From assembly GCF_001638985.1 (NCBI RefSeq), contig NW_017265140.1, forward strand, positions 1,116,001 to 1,180,000: DNA of 64,000 nucleotides. The letters run 5' to 3'. The stretch comes from Phycomyces blakesleeanus NRRL 1555(-). Its lineage: Eukaryota > Mucoromycota > Mucoromycetes > Mucorales > Phycomycetaceae. Below are positions 1 to 9,420 of the stretch, piece after piece. Positions within the stretch are counted from its first letter, which is position 1. Every line of letters starts with the position of its first letter. A model generated the notes under the pieces. That model was not told the origin of the DNA and did no database searches. It was given only the letters and a program-made list of their open reading frames with translations. The position numbers and the translations under genes are program-made.

Positions 1-1953
1 ACCTGTCTTGGGTGAAAATGAATGTGAGGTGAAATTTCCAAGAAGAACTGAGATAGACACATCATCAAACATATTGACCAAAAGTCCAAGGAGAGCAGGT
101 GGTATGGATCGTCTGAAAAGGGCATCCCAAATTACATGCCAATCTACAGTGTCATATGCTGCTTTGATATCCAAGAAAGCAACTACTGGATAGTGGTGAT
201 GACGATGAAAATGAGCTTTCATCAGGTCATGCAGACAGAGAGCTTGATCAAGAGCACCACGGCAAAAACGAAATCCACCTTGGGCAACATCCAGAGGAGG
301 AGAGAACTTATGCAACTCAGGAGCTATGCACATCTCAAACAACTTGCACACCACAGAAGTAAGGGAGATGGGACGGTAGTTCGCAGCATTCTGAGGGTTA
401 CCCTTTTTAAATATAAGAAATACTTGGGCTTGGCGCCAGAGAGAAGGAGTGTATGACCATTGCCAGCAGATGGTGAAAAGACAGGCAAGGAGAGGTGAGA
501 TGTGAGACCAAATGGGTTTTAGCATTTCTGCACGGATGTGGTCAGGACCTGGCGCCTTGCGGTTAGGCATAAATTGCATGAAGGCCTCCACCACTGATGA
601 GGTGAATGGGGAGTCAACAGAGGCAAAAGGCATGAGAGAGATGTTGAGTGGTGGTGGTGAAGGTCGAATGTCAGGAAGAATATGTCCACTATAGACAGAT
701 GCAAGATGATCACACATAACTGTTGCTGCGACTGCTGGGCCATCATCATGCTGAAATGTGTGTTGTAGTTGCCTGCGCCGTTTCAACTGTTTTATCTTAG
801 ATGTGGCCTTGTTGAAATCCGAGTTCATTGAGTGGCAAAAAGCATGCCAAGACAAATGCTTTGCTGTCTGAACTTGCTGACGAAACTCCTTGTGTGCATG
901 CTGGTGCCGGCTCCACCAATTGATCTTGTCAATGCCACAAGCTCGACGTCATTGCTTGTAACAATCATCTCTATGGTCGGCTGCAGCTTGCAATGCAGGG
1001 GTCCAAAACGATTTCCAATGTGAGGGGCGAGGGGGGCGAGAACCAATTGAGCTACTAAGAGAGTCATAAATGAGTGCATTGAAAGAGTTAGTAAGAGTAT
1101 CAATGGGTGGACATATAGTTGGCGGATTCTGAACAAGGTCTTGTAGTGTGGTGAGAATGGAGGCGGATTTGGTGACAAAGGTGGTGACATATAATGATCT
1201 GACATCTTCTTCATAAAGACGTGACAGATTCCAAGTTTGGCACATAGGTGGAGGTGCTGGTGGTGAGTGTTGCAGGTCATAAGTAAAGGAAAGTGAGAGA
1301 AGTCGGTGATCAGAGCCTAAAGATAGTTTGGTTGCAATGTGTAAAGAAGGGTTGGCAAAGTTGGTGTTGGTGATAAAAAGGTCAATGATGCTGCTGATTT
1401 CAACTTTGTTACGAAAGGAAATATATGTGGGTGTGCATGGTGAGAGAACTCCATTGAGGACAGTTAAAGATCGTTCTTCAAGCCATTGCTCTAAAGCTAC
1501 ACCACGAGGGTTAGATGCATAGTCACCAGTTACTGAACCAAGGCGTGCATTAAAATCTCCACATATAATGGTATCATCAGTTAAAGGAATGGCTGAGAGA
1601 ATATCAAGAGCTTCATGAGTGGGCATAGAGAGTGATAAGTAAAGGCATATAAGTCAAAGGGTACCAATCTTGACAGCAAGAGCATAGTTGTTGGGCATAG
1701 GTATTTGTGTGACAGCATAAGGACAGGAAGGAGAGACTAACAATGACACCCCCATTGATCCGTGGTAGTTGCCAGCAACAGGAGATCCATAGAGATGAAA
1801 CTGAGACCATGAGGTCAGAAGACGGGCTGGGGATAAGAGCCATGTTTCAGTTATAAAAAGCATATGAAGAGATTGACAGTGATTGAGCACGTCTGTAATT
1901 GCACAAGGTTGAAGCCCATTAGCATTCCATAATCCTATTGAAAGGTCACTCAT
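1..1953 (-). pseudogene. LINE ORF2: APE endonuclease + reverse transcriptase (partial, broken)
   Basis: Starts at ATG 1953 with LWNANGLQ and LFITETWL, the N-terminal signature of APE-type endonucleases. After a frameshift near 1660 it continues with TIICGDFNARLG, IDLFITN and GSDHRLLSL, which supply the metal-binding and catalytic Asp, Asn and His of the family. An in-frame TGA follows YKQ at about 949 (a CGA to TGA change fits). Beyond it, on the minus strand, reverse-transcriptase motifs are readable: RKAPGPDHI near 560, NYRPISLTSVVCKLFE near 350 and VAFLDIKAAYDTV near 180, the last holding the first catalytic Asp. The YxDD motif and C-terminus are off the window. Confidence 0.85.
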
Positions 1954-3041
1954 TCAACCATAGCAGTGAGAGCATCAAGGGCACGTTTTTTGTTTGGAGC
2001 ATCACCAAAGTGCTCAGCTACTGGTCGGACAGGAATTTCCTCAAGTCCAATCCATCCTGACTAGACAAAGAAGTGAGCAACTGGCAGGACCAAGTGAGAA
2101 CGCAAAAACTTGAGAGCTTGGAGACAGCAGGCATTTTGGAGAACCAAAGCCTGGGTTTCAAGACCAAAGACAGACAAGTTGGCAAACTTGGGATCAGCAA
2201 CATTTTTAGGATCAAGTGGATCAAAGTTGTTGGCAAGAGAGACCTTAGCACTAGCTAATTGGGACTTAAATTCCTCAAGATACTGCACATGAACAAGAAT
2301 TCCAATAACTCCATGAGCAGGAAAGTTAATATCTAACAGGTGACCAGTGTCAACACCAAGAGTGCGGAGAGAGCGGCGCACTTCACTGTGTGTAATTCGA
2401 CGTGAGCAAGGAATATAAACATATTCAAAACCATCAGGACCAGTTTTGTCAGAGAACAGTCTTTGAGAGGCAGCAACCCGGCAGGCAGAAGGAACTCAAG
2501 GTGTCTTGGCTGGCAGAATCAAGCTTGTTTTGGTGGCCCAAGTGGAGGCAGCAGTTCCAAGATCTGCAGTTGACTGGAGTGCAGGAAGAGAAGCAGAGCT
2601 GGGAACAGGACCAGTCACATTGTTTTGCAACAATTAAGATTGGAGATCAGCATTCTCCTGCCGGACATTAGCTAATTGAGCATGCAATTAGACAATTTTG
2701 ACAGCAAGAGATTCCAAATGTGCTGTACGTTTGTTAAGTGCATTGAACTGTGACTGCATACTGGTTAAAAACGTCACAAGTTCGGCTGGCAGACTTTGCA
2801 TACAATTAGCAGGCAACAATTGCGACATGTTTGGCGATGATCTTGAGATGGCAGCAATCGGCAGAGAAAAAGTGAAAATTGGTGATAAAATGGCAGGAAC
2901 GATAGGAAAAAAATTTTTGACAATGGATGCGGTGGTGGGAAGGGTAGATGCGTCGTGTTTGACAATGGATGCAATGGTTGAAGCAATATTTTGAATGGAT
3001 TGATGATAGAATTGTATAGATGCAAACTTTAAAAACCCCAA
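1950..3041 (-). pseudogene. LINE ORF1, broken
   Basis: Reading down from 3041, the first stretch (to 2688) is hydrophilic with no domain I recognise. The frame is then interrupted and resumes from about 2381 to 2061 in the frame that reaches the ORF1 stop at 1950. In that frame a TAG at 2063-2061 interrupts a continuous reading (HFFV stop SGWIGLEEIP), consistent with a single CAG to TAG change. Its place upstream of the endonuclease ORF identifies it as ORF1, usually an RNA-binding chaperone in this class, but no zinc knuckle or RRM is visible here. Confidence 0.55.
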
Positions 3042-3076
3042 AATTTAAAAAAGTGAAGCTTACGTGAAAGAGAAGT

Positions 3077-3090
3077 GGGGATGTAGCTCA
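3077..3090 (+). repeat. 14-bp copy of the tRNA-Ala 5' end (probable target-site duplication, copy B)
   Basis: GGGGATGTAGCTCA, identical to the first 14 bases of the tRNA at 5508. It lies between the 5' edge of LINE copy C and the 3' end of LINE copy B. The simplest reading is the duplication made when copy B inserted after base 14 of the tRNA gene. Confidence 0.8.
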
Positions 3091-4275
3091 GGTTAAAGAT
3101 TATATTTTATTAAAGGAGATATTGCTGGCAATCTATAGATCATATAGCCTCCAAAGTACAAAAAGAAGATATAAAAAAGTCCTAAGGGATCACAAAAGAC
3201 AAAAAAAAGAGAGGGGAAAGAGAAGATCAAATCATACTAGCTTCAATGGCTGAATCTGCTCTCCACTTTGCAGCTGTGAAAATAGTTGTAACAGTGAAAG
3301 GGAGGAGACAGAATTGCAGAACAAAGAACTTTTCAGACAGCAAAGAACAAAAGAGAAAGAAGAGAGATAAAGGGAGTAAAGAACAATGGAAAGTGAAGAG
3401 CTATGAAAGAAAAGAAAAAGTCTAAATTATATCCAAAGAGCACCATGTTCAGTCTCATGTGAATAGTCACCATCAGGATTACATATAACATCTATGTGCC
3501 AGAGAATAGTCAGCAGTGGTATCCAGTAAGCAGATCGCAGTTCTTGAGATGACAAAGGCAAGGATGTGATGGCAAAATCAATTCTGTGTATCTGATCTTG
3601 GTCAGGTTGAGGCAACTGTTCAAATAGTGCCATAGGAACAAGTGGGCAATCCAACAAATGGCGGTGTGAGGTGTGATCTGATCCACAAGGACATTCCTTT
3701 GGTTTGCCTGGTAACCACCCCATTCTCCAACGAATCAAACGGCCACGTTCCACACGTGAGGCTGGCAAAAACAAGATTGGATCAACTCCAAGAACTGGGC
3801 GGCATGCTTGAATGAGAACTTGTGTATTGGACTGGAGAAAGATTGCAAATCCAGCTTCTCTAATGCTTTCAAAATGATTTTTTACAGCACTAGGGCTTCG
3901 AAGTTTGAGTGTTGGAGGGAGATTAGACAGAAGATGGGTTTTTTCCAAGGAGACAAGTGAAGAATAGACGGTATGATGATGGTGCAAAAGAGACAGAAGG
4001 TACTGGGCTGGCAAAAAGCATGATCTTATACAGAACTTGGCCATAAGAGCATCGGCACAAAACTTCATACTTGGCAGATTGCAGATGTGCTTTAACACAA
4101 TTGTAGAGGACGTGGCATGCCCCCCAACAATCATGCGAAGACACTTATCTTAAATGGACTCCAGCACTTTGATATCTTGTTTCAGTAGAGTGGAGATCGC
4201 CAAACCATATTCAAACTTTGGGCGGACAAAGGTCTTATACAATTGTAAACTAAGCAGCAGAGAAAACCAGAACGA
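3091..4275 (-). mobile_element. LINE copy B, 5'-truncated, 1.19 kb
   Basis: Contains only the C-terminal part of ORF2 and a 3' UTR. Its 3' end (GGTTAAAGAT on the plus strand at 3091) matches that of copy A at 4290, and the adjoining 3' UTR is highly similar (the block around ATCTATAGATCATATAGCC occurs in both). The protein part is clearly more diverged from copy A (about 60% identity by eye), so A and B are separate lineages rather than a recent duplication. 5' truncation is the usual outcome of LINE reverse transcription. Confidence 0.85.
3427..4275 (-). pseudogene. LINE ORF2 C-terminus (copy B)
   Basis: Encodes the region after the RT catalytic core: RPKFEYGLA, then DKCLRMIVGGHATSS, then RWRMGWLPGKPKEC followed by a C-x-C-x6-H-x4-C zinc-knuckle-like cluster (CPCGSDHTSHRHLLDC), ending HGALWI. 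A TAA replaces the expected CAA just before DKCLRM (near 4150), so it is not functional. It has no start of its own because the 5' part was never copied. Confidence 0.8.
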
Positions 4276-4289
4276 GGGGATGTAGCTCA
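4276..4289 (+). repeat. 14-bp copy of the tRNA-Ala 5' end (probable target-site duplication, copy A)
   Basis: A second exact copy of GGGGATGTAGCTCA, at the junction between LINE copies A and B. Together with the copy at 3077 and the tRNA itself at 5508 it gives three identical 14-mers about 1.2 kb apart. Confidence 0.8.
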
Positions 4290-5507
4290 GGTTAAAGATT
4301 ATTTTTATTAAGGAGATATCGCTGGCGATCTATAGATCATATAGCCTCCTAAGTACAAAAGAAAAAGAAAAAAAAAGTCCAAAAGGATCACAAAAGACAA
4401 AAAAATGAATAGAAGAAGAGAAATAAACAATACTAAGCTAAAAGACTGAACCTGCTCTCCACTTTGCAGCTGTGTAAAAAGTTGTAACAGTGAAAGGGAG
4501 GAGACAGAATTGCAGATCTAGAAACCTTTCATGAATGAGAAGACAAAAATAAGAAGAAAAGAAGTAAAAGAAAACAGATATTAAATTATTAGAGCTAGTG
4601 CCAGAGAGAACCATGATCGGTTTCATGTGTGTAGTTGCCATTAGGATTGCATAGCATGTCAATATGCCATAGTATTGTAAGAAGAGCTTTCCAATATAGA
4701 GGGCTTGGATGTGTAGACGAGATTGGTAGTGCTGATATAGCAAAGTCAATGATGTTGTCTTCATCTGTGGGTGGTGCTGGAAGTTGAGAGAACAGCTGAG
4801 ATGGGATTGTGATGCAGAATTGGAGATGGCGTCTTGAAGTATGATCAAAGCCACATGCACACTCCTTTGGCTTACCAGGCAACCAGCCCATTCTCCAACG
4901 TACTAGACGGCCACGTTCTATGCATGTAGCAGGAAGAAACAATACAGGATCAACTTCAAGAAGAGGGCGGCAAGCTTGGATGAGAATCTTAGTGTTGGTG
5001 AGACGAAAGTGAGCAAACTTTTCTTGTCTAAAAGACTCAAAGTGCTTGGATAGTTTTATGCGGCTGGAGCAATTAAGATCAGGGGGAATGCTGGCAAAAA
5101 GAGGGTTTGTGTGAAGAGTGGATAGTGTTGATGCTTGGAGATGATGAGAATGGAGCAGAGAGAGAAGACAACCAGAAGGAAGAGTGTGTGCCCGAAGACA
5201 AAATTTTGTTTTGAGAATGTCAACGCGAAAAGCCATACTGGGCAGGTTGCAGATATGTTTCAAGACTGCAGTAGATGAAGTTGCATGGCCACCAACAATC
5301 ATTCGCAAGCATTTATCTTGAATTTTCTCTAGAAGTAAAACATCTTTTTGCAAAAGACATGTGATTGCAAGACCATACTCGAATTTTGGTCGTATAAAGG
5401 TTTTGAACAGACGTGAACTTAAGAGCAAACTGAAACCAGATCTACATGCACCAACAGCAGTAAGAGTTGCCATAGCAGCCAATGCTCCAGAACGACGATG
5501 AGTGACA
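4290..5507 (-). mobile_element. LINE copy A, 5'-truncated, 1.22 kb, abutting the tRNA
   Basis: Its 5' truncation point at 5507 is the base immediately before the first G of tRNA-Ala, and its 3' end at 4290 follows a 14-base copy of the tRNA start. Its reading frame is open from the junction to the stop, so it looks younger than copies B and C. Under the insertion model it is the most recent insertion at this site. Confidence 0.85.
4595..5507 (-). CDS. LINE ORF2 C-terminal fragment (copy A), open but 5'-truncated
   Basis: Open frame running from the truncation junction: RRSGALAAMATLTAVGA, RPKFEYGLAITCLLQKD, IQDKCLRMIVGGHATSS, RWRMGWLPGKPKECACG with the C-x-C-x6-H-x4-C cluster, ending HGSLWH. 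It lacks the endonuclease and the RT core, so it cannot be autonomous. Any translation from the internal ATG at 5473 would be incidental. It is useful mainly as a family marker for comparison with copy B. Confidence 0.8.
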
Positions 5508-5580
5508 GGGGATGTAGCTCAAATGGTAGAGCGCTCGCTTAGCATGCGAGAGGCACTGGGATCGACGCCCAGCTTCTCCA
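5508..5580 (+). tRNA. tRNA-Ala (AGC)
   Basis: A 73-base intronless cloverleaf. The acceptor strand GGGGATG pairs with CTTCTCC, with one T-T mismatch and one G-T pair. The D-arm follows, then anticodon stem CTCGC/GCGAG around loop TTAGCAT with anticodon AGC at 5541-5543. The T-arm sequence is GGGATCGACGCCC and the discriminator is A. CCA is not encoded. Box A (TAGCTCAAATGG) and box B are intact, so it should be transcribed by RNA polymerase III. LINE copy A ends exactly at its first base. Confidence 0.95.
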
Positions 5581-5960
5581 ACTTTTGCAGAATTTGAGGA
5601 CTTTTTGAACTTAATAATAACTGTTTTTTTTTGTGCAGCTGTCAGAGTGTGTTGTTCCTGATCTGGGTTGGTCTTCCTTTTACTATAACAAAGTCAAAAG
5701 GTCGAACCCACTGGGGATCAAGGAGTATACATAAAATCAAAGAAAGAATAAAAGATATCTTTTATTGATATGAATTGAATTGTTTTATATAGTTTTCTAG
5801 ACTAATACTGTGCATTATTTACATTAGCTATTATATTATATTTAAATATAAGAAGAGTCATTATACTGTAGTTAATGCTCAGAAAGATGTTACTGTGCAT
5901 AAAGAGGTTCTGCGGTTAACTATCTTCAGATTTTACAGATTCATCAAAATAATATCCGAC
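5581..5960. other. Intergenic between the tRNA and a degraded MULE
   Basis: AT-rich sequence with a T-run at about 5624-5632 that could act as a late pol III stop. No reading frame or RNA was recognised. Confidence 0.5.
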
Positions 5961-8040
5961 ACACTAATTGTAAATACTTTTCTGCAAGTCACAAATCCTT
6001 TCAAAAAATATTGGAATTTGTTTTATTGTGTAGAATCTTTTTACGCATTTTTGTTACTGATTCTGTTTATCAATACTATAATAATGAATGACATCACTTT
6101 TGACTCTCACATCTCGACCTTCTACCAGTTCATGCCTACATATGAAAATGAGACAGAAGAATTTGTTTTTGGAGCTGAAGAAGAGTACCAGCTATGGTTT
6201 ACAAACAACCCAGCTTGCTATGCCAACTGGATCATTCAAAACAGCAACAAGTTAAAGAGAAAAGTTCCTGTTGGTGCTTTGATTGATTGCAATCTGATCA
6301 AAGTAACTTAGTATCTTAAATGCGATCATTCTGGCACAAAGGCAGAGAGTTCGAAGAAGCAAGCAGTTTGTTGTAAATGAGTATTGACTACTGCTGTAAT
6401 TGAGAATAAGTCTGAAGGAAATAATATAAGGTCTCAGCTATTTCAGTCAAAGGTGTTTACCAATTACTTTATTATTTAACACACAGGTTTAGCATGCATG
6501 ATAATGATTATATTTCATATGATGATATCACCGTAATATGAGATATATCAGTGGATTATTATAAGCATAATTATAACTCATAAACACATTTACTTTTGAT
6601 GTTAATACTTCATTGGGACTACACACATTTATATAATTAATCATACATTAATTATCCTAAGATCACGTTGCTCTGATTAAGGCTCAGATAGGATCGATTA
6701 CCTGACCCCAGTCATATAATTTTCCCAATCCAAAACAATATAAATAGCAGTAGTAGTTCAGTGTAGAAACCTGGTCAAACTTTGATACAAAATCCTTTCT
6801 CAATAAACAAAACCTACACAAGTTCTCACGAATCTTTGTTCCTAATCTCAAATCTTCAATTCTTCCTCCTAAAAACTTCTTCAACTTCAACCACTACAAC
6901 ACGAAAATGACAAGCTCCATGTTGTTAAGCATAGAAATACTACGGGTAAGAGCATCAAGGTGGGATGCTTGGCTGATTTAGTTGTTAAGTTCTTTAATGT
7001 CAGTAAAGTAATAGTAGTTTACAACTGGAGGCATAATAACCACAATCCTTTTGAGCTTTCTGATATCTCTCACTCTTGGCTCTCTGAAGAAGCCCATATA
7101 TGAATCAATGAACATGTTGAGAAAAACCTTGACTGGAAAGCCATTAAAAAACTTCTAAGACTAGAAGATGTAAAACTAGAAGAGATATTTTATTAATATA
7201 TAGTAACATTAAAATAAGGTTTTATTATATATTTTTAATTATAATGTCTTTAATTAGATGAATAACTCTATGTCAATGACATCTATTCCTTCTGCAATGA
7301 TGATACAGTATAAAGATGTTCATAATGCAATTGTAGCTAGAATCAACAACAGTGCTAGAAAGTACTACAAAGATGAGATAAGTACTGAAAGATGGATTGC
7401 TTTCCTTCAAGAAAAGGGCTATCAAACTATGTTTGACACATATAACTCTGTTTGGCCTCTTCTTGTAAGCTGGGTCTCCCCTTGGCAGAAGAAGGTAACT
7501 ATAAATATTACATATATATATAGTCAAATATTTAAATATATATCAAAAAAAATACTATTTATCACTTTAATTTATTTTATCATTAGTTTTTAGAAAATGC
7601 AGAGGAGTGGTATCTTGACTCAATCCACAAAACCTGCAAGTCTTTCCTTGACAACAAGGACTGTTATTTGATGTCTGTGGCTGTATACAACCCTGTAACT
7701 AACAAGGGAGTTCCAGTTGCTTTCTTTGTTATCAGCATTGAATGTAGTTATATCATTGCAAGATGGTTGAACTGGTTGAAAGACACCAATAGCTTGAAGG
7801 TCAAACAGATCATGATTGACTGTAGCTCAATAGAGCAGAAGGCTATCCGGGATACATTTGGACCTTCAGTTCAAATTCTTTTGTGCCATTGGCATATCAA
7901 ATGTGCTTGGGAAAGTCATGTCAAGAAGGTAATTTTATTAATGTATTTTACTTAAAATATTGAACCTATATTAACTAGTAATATTATTAGGTGACAATCT
8001 CCAATGCCCACTGCAAAAATTATATGATTTCACCATGGGA
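5961..8040 (+). pseudogene. MULE transposon copy (plus strand), decayed
   Basis: Begins with the terminal-repeat motif CTAATTGTAAATACTTTTCT near 5968, also seen at both ends of the minus-strand copy at 16282-19175. Exon-like blocks at 6082-6311, 7258-7495 and 7590-7929 match that copy closely: YENETEEFVFGAEEEYQLWF, then SMTSIPSAMMIQYKDVHNAI, then the transposase core with IMIDCSSIEQKAIRDTFGP and LLCHWHIK (second catalytic Asp and CxWH region). A TAG at about 6309 replaces the CAG of the sister copy. Similarity is lost after about 8040, so the SWIM and right terminal repeat of this family are missing. Confidence 0.8.
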
Positions 8041-8133
8041 AAGTTGAGTAGAACCAAAAAGACAAGTTAATCAAATTCGAACTCCATTATGTTTTCAAAT
8101 TTTGGCAGCAATAATACTATGTAGCTTTTTCTA

Positions 8134-8704
8134 TTGGATATAAGACATATTGCATCTTTTAATGGTTATCTAAAAAAAATAAAAACTATAAAAATAAACT
8201 ATGCTATTGAATACATTCCTGTTTGCACAAATTTTATAAACGCAAGCAAACTTAAAATGTCTAATAAGTACAACCTAGTTAAATGCAATTGTTCAGTGTA
8301 CTCTCCCAATGGTGGATATTTTGCTATGGTCTCCACTCAGACATGCCATAGACATTTTGCTGATGATGTGCAAAGAAATTTTCAAAGACAATATTGTACG
8401 TAGAGAAACACTATACATTTTATTTTATTTTATTTTATGCGGCAATTTAATAAATTTATATAATATAATATTGTCTCCTGAAGTAGTAGATATGGTAAAT
8501 GAAAATGTCAGTGACATTGTGAATGACAATTCCAAAAACATGATGAATGACAACACAAGCAACATAGATTCTGAGCCCAAGAGCAATGTTTTTGAGATTC
8601 ATAAAGACAATTGGGGTGATCCAGACACTCAGATATTAGATTTATCACATATAAGAACATATTCATATTGGGATAGTGTAGTAGCTATCATCTTGTCAGT
8701 ATAA
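8134..8704 (+). pseudogene. C-terminal fragment of another MULE (SWIM-like finger and tail)
   Basis: Two overlapping frames. The first has a SWIM-like C-x-C...C-x-H arrangement (VKCNCSVYSPNGGYF, then TCHRHFAD). The second ends in the tail GDPDTQILDLSHIRTYSYWD and a stop after VAIILSV at 8704. The same tail recurs on the minus strand ending near 9313 and near 10996, so it is the end of a MULE family present several times here. The frames do not join cleanly, so this is a remnant. Confidence 0.6.
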
Positions 8705-9155
8705 AAAATATATAAACGATTAAGTAATCAGGCCAATAATTATTACAGTTAGTACTGTAGATAATATCTTAACAATTGTTAAGATAATTATATCATACTG
8801 CTGGGTAAACTGTGTCAGATCGATATAGAGCTAATTTAGTAGGAAGTTCTAAAGCTCTAGTATAAAAGAGAAAAGAATAGCTAAGAGCTAAAAAAGTATA
8901 ATTTATGACTTGATGTCATAATTGTAACACCGATACTAGTTAAGCAGTAAATACACTCTAATAACCAAATATAGTAAAGGAAAAAAGCCTTAAGAAACTA
9001 TGATGTAATGACAAGAGCAGATTGTGTTTTCTTATAAAAAGGGACACTTTTTATTTATGAATAAAAGACAACTTATATACAGTCTCAAAGTATTTTTATA
9101 CGTCTCTATTATCAAATTTATTATTTTTTGATTGTTTCGTACCTGAAATATTACA
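8610..9155 (+). repeat. MULE 3'-end repeat, copy R1
   Basis: C-terminal exon (GDPDTQ...VAIILSV) followed by about 450 bp of non-coding 3' terminal sequence ending near 9155. The same block appears inverted at 10534-11100 (R3) and, for its inner half, inverted at 9156-9420 (R2). I read it as the 3' end of a MULE including its terminal repeat. The R1 and R3 outer ends both lie 233 bp from a shared internal ATTATGACATC landmark. Confidence 0.7.
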
Positions 9156-9420
9156 ACTAGAGCTTTAAAACTTTCTACTAAATTAGCTCCATATTGCTCT
9201 GACATAGTTTATTTGACCATATGATATAATTATCTTAACAATCTTTAAGATACTATCTACAGTACTAACTGTAATAATTATTGGCCTGATTACTTAACCG
9301 TTTATATATATATTATACTGACAAGATGATAGCTACTATGTTATCCCAATATGAATATGTTTTTATATGTGCTAAATCCAACATCTGAGTGTCTGGATCA
9401 CCACATGACATCCACTCATC
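9156..9420 (-). repeat. MULE 3'-end repeat, truncated inverted copy R2
   Basis: Reverse complement of about 8610-8870. It starts abruptly at ACTAGAGC, directly abutting the end of R1 at 9155, so R1 and R2 form an interrupted palindrome with an RNA- or DNA-level hairpin potential of about 260 bp per arm. Confidence 0.7.

Larger units (their letters stand above)
1..3076 (-). mobile_element. LINE (non-LTR retrotransposon) copy C, 5' part, runs off the window start
   Basis: Minus-strand element entered from its 5' end at 3076: a short leader, an ORF1, then an ORF2 with an APE-type endonuclease followed by reverse transcriptase that continues past position 1. ORF1 and ORF2 overlap as ATGA (ORF1 stop TGA 1952-1950, ORF2 ATG 1953-1951), a reinitiation-type arrangement known in LINEs. 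Both ORFs are broken by stops and a frameshift, so this copy is dead. Its 5' edge abuts a 14-base copy of the start of tRNA-Ala at 3077-3090. Its 3' end is outside the window, so full length and clade cannot be judged. Confidence 0.85.

Noticed and set aside
825..1280. Open frames on both strands across the LINE endonuclease/RT region (for example 825-1280 minus, 2402-2671 plus)
   Set aside because: They are out of frame with the endonuclease and RT motifs and have no domain signal, so they are shadows of ORF1/ORF2.
3077..3110. Extra tRNA-Ala genes at 3077 and 4276
   Set aside because: Only the first 14 bases match; the sequence then becomes LINE 3' UTR and cannot fold as a tRNA.
8923..9155. 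Possible solo LTR (TGTAACACC...ATATTACA, 233 bp)
   Set aside because: The inverted copy at 10534-10766 shares flanking sequence on one side, so the homologous unit extends beyond the TG...CA ends, and no 5-bp duplication is seen. It fits better as the terminal part of a MULE 3' end.
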